Shown piece after piece: positions 29,471 through 37,217 of a stretch of DNA of 64,000 nucleotides. The stretch is from Sorangium cellulosum (GTDB lineage Bacteria; Myxococcota_A; Polyangia; Polyangiales; Polyangiaceae). Each line of letters begins with the position of its first letter. Positions within the stretch are counted from its first letter, which is position 1. Below the pieces are notes generated by a model. That model made no database searches. It was given only the letters and a program-made list of their open reading frames with translations, and was not told the DNA's origin. The DNA lies in the NCBI RefSeq assembly GCF_002950945.1, contig NZ_CP012673.1, forward strand, positions 8,570,501-8,634,500, read 5' to 3'. Made by a program: the position numbers and the translations under genes.

Positions 29471-30902
29471 GGTACGAGGCTTCCTCGAGATCCAGCGGGT
29501 CGACATCAAGAAGCGGCCCGTTTCCGAGCGTTTGAACGACTGGCAGGAGTTCGAGCTCCCGATCCCCGATCCGGAGCTCAAGGATCAGGCCGCGCGGTGC
29601 ATGGACTGCGGCATCCCGTTCTGTCACGACGGGTGTCCGCTCGGGAACCTCATCCCGGACTGGAACGATCACATGTACCGCGAGCGCCTCCCGGAGGCGA
29701 TCGCGTCGCTGCACGCGACGAACAACTTCCCCGAGGTCACCGGGCGGGTCTGCCCGGCGCCCTGCGAGGCGGCGTGTGTCCTGAACATCGAGGGCACGCC
29801 GGTCACCATCAAGAACGTCGAGCGTGGGGTCGCCGACCGCGCCTTCGAGCGGGGCCTGGTCGCGCCGGTCGTCCCGAAGCACCGCACGGGCAAGAAGGTG
29901 GCGGTGATCGGGTCCGGGCCGGCCGGCCTCGCGGCCGCGCAGCAGCTCGCGCGCAAGGGGCACGACGTGACGGTCTTCGAGCGGGACGACCGCATCGGCG
30001 GCCTGCTCCGGTACGGCATCCCGGACTTCAAGATGGAGAAGCACCTCATCGACCGCCGCATGGAGCAGATGCAGGCCGAGGGGGTGACGTTCCGGACGGG
30101 CGTGCACTGCGGCGTCGACATCACCGGCGACGCGCTCCGCGAGATGTACGAGGCGGTCGTGCTCTGCGGCGGGGCGCGCCGTCCGCGCGACCTGCCGGTG
30201 CCGGGCCGGGAGCTCAAGGGCGTCCACTTCGCCATGGAGTTCCTGGAGCAGCAGAACAAGCGGGTCGCCGGCGACGTGATCCCGGACAGCGAGGCGATCC
30301 TCGCGACGGGCAAGCGCGTGGTCGTCATCGGCGGCGGCGACACCGGCTCGGACTGCCTGGGCACGAGCCACCGCCACCGGGCGGCGCACGTGACGCAGCT
30401 CGAGCTCCTCCCCCGCCCGCCCGAGCAGCGCTCCGTGACGAACCCGTGGCCCGCGTGGCCGCTCGTCCTGCGCAGCTCGTCCTCGCACGAGGAGGGCGGC
30501 GAGCGGGACTGGTCGGTCTCGACGACGGCGTTCCTCGGCGACGAGCGCGGGCACGTGCGCGCCCTCAAGGCGACGCGCGTGAGCCTGGAAGGCGGGAAGT
30601 TCGTGCCGGTGCCGGGGAGCGAGTTCGAGATCCCGTGCGAGCTCGTCCTGCTCGCCATGGGCTTCGTCGGCTCCGAGCGCGAGGGGCTGCTCGAGCAGCT
30701 CGGCGTCGCGATGGACGCGCGCGGCAACGTGAAGGCCCAGGGCGGGTGCACGAACGTCGAGGGCGTCTTCGCCGCGGGCGACATGTCGCGCGGCCAGAGC
30801 CTCGTCGTCTGGGCGATCGCGGAGGGGCGCAGGGCCGCGGAGGCGGTCGATGTGTACCTGATGCAGCCGGCGAAGCGCCGCCTGGCGATCGCGGTGGGCT
30901 AG
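29463..30902 (+). CDS. gltD: Glutamate synthase small subunit
   Basis: This NADPH-oxidising flavoprotein passes electrons to GltB through Fe-S clusters. The 479 residues start with the cysteine-rich domain (C-M-D-C-G-I-P-F-C, then C-P-L-G-N and C-P-A-P-C-E-A-A-C). The FAD site V-I-G-S-G-P-A-G is near 145-152 and the NADPH site V-I-G-G-G-D-T-G near 287-294, with a closing A-A-G-D motif. Start codon and end of gltB overlap in different frames, so expression is coupled. It is followed after 6 bp by a zinc dehydrogenase gene. Confidence 0.96.
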
Positions 30903-30908
30903 GCCGCC

Positions 30909-31904
30909 GTGCGAGCGCTGGTCTGGGACGGCACGACCGCGCGCGTCGTCGACCGCGCCCCCCCCTCGACCACGGCCGGCATGGCCGTGGTCGAGGTGCG
31001 GTGCGCGGGGATCTGCAACACGGATCTCGAAATCACCAAGGGTTACGCGGGTTTCCGCGGCACGCTCGGCCACGAGTTCGTCGGGGACGTCGTGGAGGGG
31101 CCGCCCGTCTGGCTTGGCCGGCGCGTGGTGGGGGAGATCAACTTCGCCTGCGGTGGCTGCAGCACGTGTGTGCGCGGGCTCGGGCGGCACTGCCCGGCGC
31201 GCACGGTGATGGGCATCGTCGGCGCCGACGGGGCGCTGGCGGAGCGCGTCGCCGTGCCCGTGGCGAACCTTCACGCCGTCGACGACCGGGTGGGCGACGA
31301 GGAGGCGGTGTTCGTGGAGCCGCTCGCGGCGGCGTACGAGATCCTGGAGCAGGTGCGGGTGGTGCCGCGCACCGCGGCGCTCGTGTTCGGCGACGGCAAG
31401 CTCGGCCTGCTGGTGGCCCAGGTGCTCCACCAGGCCGGCGCCCGCGTCGTCGCGGTCGGCCGGCACGAGGAGAAGCTCGCCCTGCTGCGCGCGCAGGGCA
31501 TCGCGACGGAGCACATCCCCCGGGCGGCCCCGGGCCAGGCCGGCGCCGAGGCCGGACCGGCGCAACCTGCCTGGACGGGCGAGCCCGCGGAGCTGGTGGT
31601 CGAGGCCACAGGCACGGCCGAGGGGTTCGCGGCCGCGGTCCGGGCGACCCGGCCGCGGGGCACGCTCGTGCTGAAGAGCACGGTGGCCGGGCTCTCCAGC
31701 GTCCATCTGGCCGAGCTCGTCGTCCAGGAGATCACCGTGGTGGGATCCCGCTGCGGGCTGTTCGAGCCGGCGCTCCGCGCCCTCGAGACCCGCAGCGTCG
31801 ATGTCCGTCCCCTCGTCTCGGCGCGGGTCCCGCTGGAGCGCGCCGAGGAGGCGCTGCGCCTTGCGGCGGCGCCCGGGGCGCTCAAGGTGCTCGTGACGCG
31901 CTGA
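30909..31904 (+). CDS. Zinc-dependent medium-chain dehydrogenase
   Basis: This MDR-family alcohol/polyol dehydrogenase has 331 residues. Catalytic-zinc ligands appear in C-A-G-I-C-N-T-D and G-H-E-F; the structural zinc Cys4 set is C-G-G-C-S-T-C followed by C after seven residues. The cofactor loop V-F-G-D-G-K-L-G-L-L is a slightly altered G-x-G-x-x-G. The start is GTG six bases after gltD, so it is almost certainly in the gltBD operon. This is unusual company for a dehydrogenase and may link it to nitrogen or 2-oxoglutarate balance, though the substrate is unknown. Confidence 0.85.
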   Translation: MRALVWDGTTARVVDRAPPSTTAGMAVVEVRCAGICNTDLEITKGYAGFRGTLGHEFVGDVVEGPPVWLGRRVVGEINFACGGCSTCVRGLGRHCPARTVMGIVGADGALAERVAVPVANLHAVDDRVGDEEAVFVEPLAAAYEILEQVRVVPRTAALVFGDGKLGLLVAQVLHQAGARVVAVGRHEEKLALLRAQGIATEHIPRAAPGQAGAEAGPAQPAWTGEPAELVVEATGTAEGFAAAVRATRPRGTLVLKSTVAGLSSVHLAELVVQEITVVGSRCGLFEPALRALETRSVDVRPLVSARVPLERAEEALRLAAAPGALKVLVTR

Positions 31905-32008
31905 GCCGGGGTGTTCCGTCCACCGCCGTGCACGCGACGTGAGAACTTCGCTCGGGTGGTGGGAATAGTCCTGGCAGGCGCGCAGCGCGCGGCACCTCAG
32001 GAGCAACG

Positions 32009-32416
32009 ATGAACACCAAGGATACCCCACCCCTGCCCGACCCTGGTCGGCCTGGCGCGCACGAGGGGCTGAGCGAGAGGGAGCTCTGGGAGCACCAGAG
32101 GCTGCAGGAGTTCGGCCTCGACGAGCGCGCCGGGGACGTGTTGACGTTTTGCCCTCATTGCCGCCGCGAGATGCTGGACCGGCTCGCGCGAGCCCAGGCG
32201 CGCGGCTCGGCCCTGTTCCAGGTGGTCCGGCGTGAAGGGTTGAGCCCGCTCTCCCCCGGCCCCATGACGCCCGAGGACGAGCTCCTTTTCGAGTACAAAT
32301 CGTGGCTCCAGGCCAGGCACACACGCCTTCAAAGCCGCCGCACCCGCCGGCTCGTCGCCGCCGCCGCGTTCGTCCTCCTGATGCTCTGGACGGCGCTAGA
32401 TTCCTTGCCGCATTGA
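32009..32416 (+). CDS. Small C-terminally anchored protein with CPHC motif
   Basis: This protein has 135 residues and is not recognised as a known family. The N-terminal half is acidic and Pro-rich, then a C-P-H-C motif (about residues 48-51) that could bind zinc together with other residues, a helical middle, and a single C-terminal hydrophobic helix (about 112-128) preceded by Arg-rich sequence, as in tail-anchored proteins. AGGAG lies about seven bases before the ATG at 32009. Composition matches neighbouring genes, so it is probably real. Its 3' side faces the 123-bp repeat. Confidence 0.65.
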   Translation: MNTKDTPPLPDPGRPGAHEGLSERELWEHQRLQEFGLDERAGDVLTFCPHCRREMLDRLARAQARGSALFQVVRREGLSPLSPGPMTPEDELLFEYKSWLQARHTRLQSRRTRRLVAAAAFVLLMLWTALDSLPH

Positions 32417-32520
32417 CGGCCAGCCGCGCTCTGCGCCCTCCGCGCGCGGCCGAATCCGCCTGTCCCCGCGCCCCCCCGTTTAAAGCGGATTCCCCCCCGT
32501 CTCTGTTACATGCGTCCCAG

Positions 32521-32643
32521 AGCGGCGGTCACCCGCACAGGAGACGGGCCCAGATCGGCGTTTTCGGCGCGCAAGCGCACTCCTGTGCGCTGAGCACCGA
32601 AAACGTCGAGGTGGGCCCGTATCCGAAGCGGGTGCCCGCCGCT
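32521..32643. repeat. 123-bp dispersed self-complementary element, copy 1
   Basis: This 123-bp block recurs at 46095-46217 with only five substitutions (about 96% identity, no indels) and in the same orientation. Its ends are inverted repeats of 16 bp (one mismatch). Further inside, 27-base arms pair imperfectly, and the centre is a perfect 6-bp stem with a 4-base loop, so the whole unit can fold into one long hairpin. It ends exactly where the stop codon of the minus-strand GRAS gene begins, in a convergent gap. No transposase or target duplication is visible. A mobile miniature element, a bidirectional terminator or a structured RNA are all possible. Confidence 0.85.
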
Positions 32644-33954
32644 CTAGAGGGTGCGGCGGAAGAGGCCGGAGATGAACCGCGACGGCGGCGGGACCTGCCG
32701 CGGCCGCCAGGCCGACGCGGCCACCAGGGAGATCCCGTTGCGCATGAGCAGCAGCGCCGGCTCGTCCCCCCGGACGTCGAACCCCTGGCTGAGCCGCAGC
32801 GCCCCGCGGACCAGCGACTCGTGCGGCGCCATGCGGAGCGGCTCGAAGCCGTTCATGCGGAGGCGGCGCTGCCAGGCGCCGCGGCGCTCGTGCCGCTCGA
32901 CCCGGGCCGCCCCCTCTCCCACCACCACGTTCATCACCTCCTGCCCGAAGAAGACCTGCTCGATGGTCTCGCGCGCGGCGATATGGGGCGGGAGCAGCGC
33001 CTCCAGCGCCTGGAAGACCGCATAATAATGGCCGATCGCCTCGGACAGCCGCGGGAGGAACTGTAATGCGTTGTGCTCCACGTCCGGCTCGATCAGCGTC
33101 AGCACCCGGGGCGACAGCGCGCGGATCTTCGTGAGAATGGCGTCGCGGTTCGCGGTCGGGTGCACCGACGCGTCGGGCACGTGGTGCAATGCAAACGCGG
33201 CGTTGACGGCGATGGGCGCCGACGAGCGCGACGCGATGCGGCTCCAGTCGACGCGCTCCACCGAGGAGGCGACCCCGTGGAACTCGAACGGGACCTTGAG
33301 CCGCTCCGCCCACCCGCCGATGAAGGCGCCGGCCCAGCGCAGCCGCTGCTCGGGATCCGGACCCCGGCACGGCAGGTCGATCCCGGTGAGGCGGACGCGC
33401 GGGGGGCCGCCGGGCCGCGCCGCGAGCCGGTGCAGCAGGAACGGCCACTGCGTGCCGCCGCCAACACCGATGTCGATGAGGTGGAGCTCGTCCGCGTCCT
33501 GGAATGCCTCGACGATGGCCGCGTTGGCGCTGAGATAACCGAACCGGATGAGCGGCGTTGCGTGCACGAGCAGCTGAAAGGCCGCGAGCATGTCCCGCGG
33601 GCCGGCGCTGCGCAGGTACAGGTTGCCGTCGCCGGAGCGGTCGCCGTCGAGACGGGCGAGCAACGCCCGGCCGAAGACGCCCGAGATGCGCTCGGAGGCG
33701 TCCCCCGTGTCGGGCTCGGCGCGCAGGATGCCCTCCACGAGGGACCTCGCGCGCCCGCAATCGCCTGCGTCAATCGCCTCGCCCGCCGCGAGGAGGCGGC
33801 TGAGGAACGGGCGCCGCCGGGTGTGCGTCTGCCGGGTGCCGGAGCTCGGATGCGGCCCGAGCCCGGTCGCAGCCGAGCTCGTGGGCCCCTCGTGGTGCGC
33901 TCGTAGGCTGACAGGCGCCTCTTCGGCTGATGCGTGTCTACGGATCGCGTTCAT
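32644..33954 (-). CDS. GRAS-domain protein (bacterial)
   Basis: This 436-residue protein carries the GRAS fold best known from plant transcriptional regulators. The motifs appear in order: F-G-Y-L-S-A-N-A-A-I-V-E-A-F (138-151, leucine-repeat region), L-H-L-I-D-I-G-V-G-G-G-T-Q-W (157-170, the VHIID motif and a methyltransferase-like glycine loop), A-V-N-A-A-F-A-L-H-H-V-P-D (249-261), the PFYRE-like segment at 284-320, and the SAW motif ending V-A-A-S-A-W-R (411-417). Bacterial GRAS proteins are known and are proposed to be Rossmann-fold methyltransferase relatives. The first 45 residues are disordered. The gene stands alone, with the 123-bp repeat at its stop codon. Substrate or partner unknown. 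Confidence 0.85.
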   Translation of the reverse strand: MNAIRRHASAEEAPVSLRAHHEGPTSSAATGLGPHPSSGTRQTHTRRRPFLSRLLAAGEAIDAGDCGRARSLVEGILRAEPDTGDASERISGVFGRALLARLDGDRSGDGNLYLRSAGPRDMLAAFQLLVHATPLIRFGYLSANAAIVEAFQDADELHLIDIGVGGGTQWPFLLHRLAARPGGPPRVRLTGIDLPCRGPDPEQRLRWAGAFIGGWAERLKVPFEFHGVASSVERVDWSRIASRSSAPIAVNAAFALHHVPDASVHPTANRDAILTKIRALSPRVLTLIEPDVEHNALQFLPRLSEAIGHYYAVFQALEALLPPHIAARETIEQVFFGQEVMNVVVGEGAARVERHERRGAWQRRLRMNGFEPLRMAPHESLVRGALRLSQGFDVRGDEPALLLMRNGISLVAASAWRPRQVPPPSRFISGLFRRTL

Positions 33955-34863
33955 GGTGTCCAGGGCTGTTCAAGCAGGCAGCCCGCCGTCCTGGCTAAGC
34001 TCTCTGCGATACGTCGATTTCAAGCGTGAACGCATGACGTCGGTCACACCGCCGGAGCCGGGGGGTTTCGATGGTCGCGGATACCGGTGCGGGAAAGCCC
34101 GAGGGCGAGCGAAGAGCGGACGCCGAGCAGCCGCGCGCCCGCGGCGGAGCCGCGGAGCGCGGCGCCCGCCCGTGACGCGATGGAGACGGGGCTCGCACGA
34201 GGGCTCGACAGACAACTCTCTGTACATCGATGAAGCCGCCGGTCCGGTCAAGCCCAAGAAGGTCATTGCACGTCGCGCGCCCTTCCTCGTCCCGTCCGAG
34301 CCTGTCTTTTGGCGGCAGACGTAAGCTCTCGTAGGCCGCCTACAACAAGGGGCTGGGCGGCTCACCCGAGCGGCGCTCACCGCCGCGGCGAGGCGCGCTG
34401 TCGCCGCGGCGCGCTGGACACACGAGAGCGCTGCGCGGCGCTCTCGGCGGCTCGCCCCGAGCAGGCGCGTCGTGTGGGCCGGATTCATCGGGCTCTCCGT
34501 GGTCGTGGCAGCACCTCGGCGGGATGTGGCTTACACAATACATTACATTCCGCATCATCACATCTGTAAAGTCGTTGTGCGCGCGGAGCCGGGCCGGGCC
34601 GGCGGGGCGCCGCCGCGTCGGATGGAGGCGGCCCTGCGACAACCGGGCTCTTCTTCGTCCACGAAACGAGCCCGGCGCGGCGCAATGCGCCGGAGAGACA
34701 GGCCCCTTGTTGGCGGTGATGTGGGGAATGGCCGCCCATCCGGCCCAGCAACCCACGCCAGGCGAGACGTGGTCCGAGGCGCGGCGCCCGGGAAAGCGCG
34801 CTCAGGCGGCGGGCGGCATTGACGTACTTCTGTACTTGTGCCTACGAACGCGGCGCGCCCGGC
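33955..34863. other. Long intergenic region with hairpins, no convincing gene
   Basis: Open frames here are short, overlapping and lack ribosome sites or family motifs. The region has an inverted-repeat-rich part at about 34360-34470 (including a perfect 7-bp-arm hairpin of the GAGAGCG type), an AT-rich island at about 34529-34572 suitable for a promoter, and a strong two-step hairpin at 34643-34675 (listed separately). A small RNA gene is possible. Confidence 0.5.
34643..34675. repeat. Two-step hairpin in long intergenic region
   Basis: Arms of 8 bp (CCGGGCTC and GAGCCCGG) enclose a second 5-bp stem (TTCGT and ACGAA) with a 2-base apical loop, separated by a small asymmetric bulge. It could be a terminator or part of a structured RNA starting in the AT-rich island about 80 bp upstream. 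Confidence 0.5.
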
Positions 34864-36243
34864 TCACTCGTTATCGGACAGATCGCCTCCTTCGGCGAAG
34901 TACGAGCGGTCCACGCCATTCTTCTCGAGCCAGCGTCGAATTCGATTCCTGTGCACGCCGAGCCGGGCGGCTGCGCGCGACACATTGCCCCGCTCGAGGC
35001 GAAGCGCCTCGGCGATCTCGTCTTCAGGCGGCGGTTGGTTCGCGCGCGCTCCGCGAAGGTCGCTCCCGCTCTGCCGGGCTCGCAGGTCGATCGAGTCCTG
35101 GCTCAGCCCGACGCCCGCGAGCGGATCCAGATCCTTGGCCTCGACCGTGCGCCGCCCCTCGTCGAGCGCACGTGTGACGGCCCGCCGCGCCTCGCCGACG
35201 AACTCGCGCAGGTTCCCTGGCCAGCGGCGGAGCGCGCACGCGATGACCATCGAGGGGTGGATGGTCATCGGCGCCCCCTGGCCGACCGCCTTGGTGCACT
35301 GCGCGAGCAGCCACGGGATTTCTTCCAGCCTTTCCCGGAGCGGCGGCAGACGGACCTCGGGCCGGCCGATGCGGTAGTAGAGATCGTCGCGGAAGCGGCC
35401 CTGGGCGACGCGAGCCCGGAGGTCGTGTGTTGCGGCGCAGATCCGGATCTGGACCGGGCGCGGCGCGACCGCGCCGAGCTCGAGCACCTGCCGGGTGTCG
35501 ATCGTGCGCAGCAGCTTCGCCTGCACGGCGGCGTCGAGCTCCGCCACCTCGTCGAGGAACAGCGTGCCCCCGTTGGCGGCCTGCACATAGCCCTCGGTGT
35601 CGTGTGTCGCGCCGGAGTAGGCGCCGCGCCGCGCGCCGAAGAGCAGCCGCTCCGCGAGGCCCTCCGGGATGGCCGCGCAGTTGACGGCCACGAACGGCCC
35701 GCGCGCCTGCGGCCCTGCCTCGTGGTACGCGCGCGCCGCGAGCTCCTTGCCGGTGCCGCTCTCGCCGGTCACGAGCAGGCTGTCTCCCGCGGCGGCCGCG
35801 CGGGTGATCGTGTCGTAGGTCTGCTGCAGCCGCGGCCCGAGGACGCTGTCCTTCTCGACGCGCACGCCCCCGCGGGCGAAGCTCCGGATGTCCGGGAGCG
35901 CGAGGAACACCGACGTGCCCGCACCGACGACCTGGATCGATTCCCTCCGGATCTCGCCCCGGATCGGCTCGCCGTTGACCGTCGTCCCGTTGGTGCTGCC
36001 GAGGTCCTCCACGGTCCAGCCGCCGCCGTCGTACGCGATGCGCGCGTGCCGGCGCGACATGAGCGCGTCGTCCACGAGCGGCACCCCGGCGACGCCGCCG
36101 CGCCCGAGCACCACGGCCCCGGCGTCCAGAGGGATGGGCGCGCAGCGCGGCTGATCCCCCGAGAAAATCAGGACGATGCCGGGAACGGGCTCGGCGACCG
36201 ATGGCTCAGGCGCGACCGAGACGCGGACAGTGGAGTAGTCCAT
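34864..36243 (-). CDS. FHA-domain sigma-54-dependent activator
   Basis: This enhancer-binding protein of 459 residues activates sigma-54 RNA polymerase. Residues about 25-115 are an FHA phosphothreonine-binding domain (L-G-R-G, S-R-R-H and S-T-N-G-T), so its signal is probably a Ser/Thr kinase. The AAA+ domain has Walker A G-E-S-G-T-G-K-E (160-167), the sigma-54 contact loop G-A-Y-S-G-A (207-212, a conservative variant of G-A-F-T-G-A) and Walker B T-L-F-L-D-E (227-232). The C-terminus is a Fis-type helix-turn-helix (V-S-R-A-A-A-R-L-G-V-H-R). FHA activators are abundant in myxobacteria. Across a 209-bp gap lie a sigma-54 promoter and a double palindrome serving the divergent gene, its most likely target. 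Confidence 0.93.
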   Translation of the reverse strand: MDYSTVRVSVAPEPSVAEPVPGIVLIFSGDQPRCAPIPLDAGAVVLGRGGVAGVPLVDDALMSRRHARIAYDGGGWTVEDLGSTNGTTVNGEPIRGEIRRESIQVVGAGTSVFLALPDIRSFARGGVRVEKDSVLGPRLQQTYDTITRAAAAGDSLLVTGESGTGKELAARAYHEAGPQARGPFVAVNCAAIPEGLAERLLFGARRGAYSGATHDTEGYVQAANGGTLFLDEVAELDAAVQAKLLRTIDTRQVLELGAVAPRPVQIRICAATHDLRARVAQGRFRDDLYYRIGRPEVRLPPLRERLEEIPWLLAQCTKAVGQGAPMTIHPSMVIACALRRWPGNLREFVGEARRAVTRALDEGRRTVEAKDLDPLAGVGLSQDSIDLRARQSGSDLRGARANQPPPEDEIAEALRLERGNVSRAAARLGVHRNRIRRWLEKNGVDRSYFAEGGDLSDNE

Positions 36244-36271
36244 CGGGCGTCATCTTACTCGTTCATTGACC

Positions 36272-36292
36272 TGGCCGGCCAGTGGCCGGCCA
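36272..36292. promoter_or_regulatory. Double palindrome, likely activator binding site
   Basis: Two identical 10-bp palindromes (TGGCCGGCCA) are separated by one base. They lie about 75-90 bp upstream of the -24 box at 36366, the usual place for an enhancer-binding site, and 29 bp from the activator's own start codon, where they could also mediate autoregulation. Confidence 0.6.
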
Positions 36293-36364
36293 ACCCCGAA
36301 GGCTCGTGGCTGGCTTTTCCAGCAGAAGTCCCGCCAAATCCGGGTCGCCCTGTTCGTCCCATTT

Positions 36365-36380
36365 TGGCATGAATCGTGCT
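36365..36380 (+). promoter_or_regulatory. Sigma-54 (-24/-12) promoter
   Basis: The sequence TGGCATGAATCGTGCT matches the consensus TGGCAYR-N4-TTGCW at all but one position and has the required GG-N10-GC spacing. It points toward the unknown Cys-containing gene at 36453, leaving a leader of about 60 nt. Confidence 0.75.
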
Positions 36381-36452
36381 TTGTATCCGGGTATGGTGGC
36401 CTCTGCAAGAGCTCGCATCTCTCGGGACCGGGGGTCCGCCCCTGAGGTAAAC

Positions 36453-37100
36453 ATGGGTTCCGGACGCAACACCGAGGAGGGGAGCCGCCGCCCCCCGCGT
36501 CGCCTGCAAACATCCCGCACCCTGCCGAGCTTTCCGACCCACCCTGGCCTACAGAGCATCACCGGGCTGCGCGGCGCGCTCGAGTTCCTGGAGTGGCCGG
36601 CGTCCGAGTGGACGGTGAAGGACCTCCAGGACTGGTTCACCGACCACCTCGTCACCCCGGGGTTGATGAAGCGCCCCCAGATGGTGCGCGAGCCCGGCGC
36701 GACGCCCGTGATGCTCGATCCGCGCACCGACGGGGGCTCGAACCTCGAAGACCTCATCTACAAGGCGCGCAGCCGCGTGCTCACGTCCCTCCGGGGGCTC
36801 ATCGCGCCCGTCGCCGACGATCGCTTCCTGAACGCGGCCATCTACGGGGGCAGGGTGCGCCGGGCCGCCGTGGGCGGCCGCCCGGTGTGGGTGGCGTCGC
36901 CGCGCGAGATCGACTTCCTCGGGGACATCGTGCTCAGCCTGCTCGCCGCCGACATCCTGCTCGATCGCGAGTTCTATCGTGCACACCTATGCATTTGCGA
37001 GGTGTGCGGGAGGGTGTCATTCAAGGACAGCCCGGACGCGCGAGGCGTATGCAGTGAGCATCGGAGTTCCATCTCCGGGTTCACGCCGCGGGTGCGGTGA
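36453..37100 (+). CDS. Unknown protein with Cys/His C-terminal cluster, sigma-54 target
   Basis: This 215-residue protein is not recognised. The ATG at 36453 has GAGG five bases upstream. The N-terminal 40 residues are basic and Ser/Pro-rich; residues about 45-175 form a mixed helical domain without transmembrane segments. The C-terminus carries C-I-C-E-V-C-G and then V-C-S-E-H about 14 residues later, which looks like a zinc-binding finger. It sits behind a sigma-54 promoter facing an FHA-type activator, so it is probably induced by that regulator. A nucleic-acid or regulatory role is a guess from the finger only. Confidence 0.7.
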   Translation: MGSGRNTEEGSRRPPRRLQTSRTLPSFPTHPGLQSITGLRGALEFLEWPASEWTVKDLQDWFTDHLVTPGLMKRPQMVREPGATPVMLDPRTDGGSNLEDLIYKARSRVLTSLRGLIAPVADDRFLNAAIYGGRVRRAAVGGRPVWVASPREIDFLGDIVLSLLAADILLDREFYRAHLCICEVCGRVSFKDSPDARGVCSEHRSSISGFTPRVR

Positions 37101-37136
37101 GCGGCTGAGACGGAGCAGCGCTGCCGCTTACGATGA

Positions 37137-37168
37137 GGCCGGCCCACGCGCCGGCCTTCGTCATTTCT
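37137..37168. terminator. Bidirectional hairpin terminator
   Basis: Perfect 8-bp arms (37137-37144, 37151-37158) with a 6-base loop, followed on the plus strand by a TCGTCATTTCT tail. It sits between the convergent stops at 37100 and 37218. Confidence 0.7.
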
Positions 37169-37217
37169 CCTCGCACGGACCCGGTTCGCCCTCGGCGGCG
37201 GCGCGGGCGGCTCAGCC

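Noticed and set aside
32521..32643. Insertion sequence or CRISPR repeat interpretation of the 123-bp element
   Set aside because: There is no transposase, no target-site duplication and no spacer structure; only two copies, 13.5 kb apart.
34340..34822. Small open frames between the GRAS gene and the FHA activator
   Set aside because: Several overlap on both strands, none has a ribosome site or recognisable motif, and codon character is poor.
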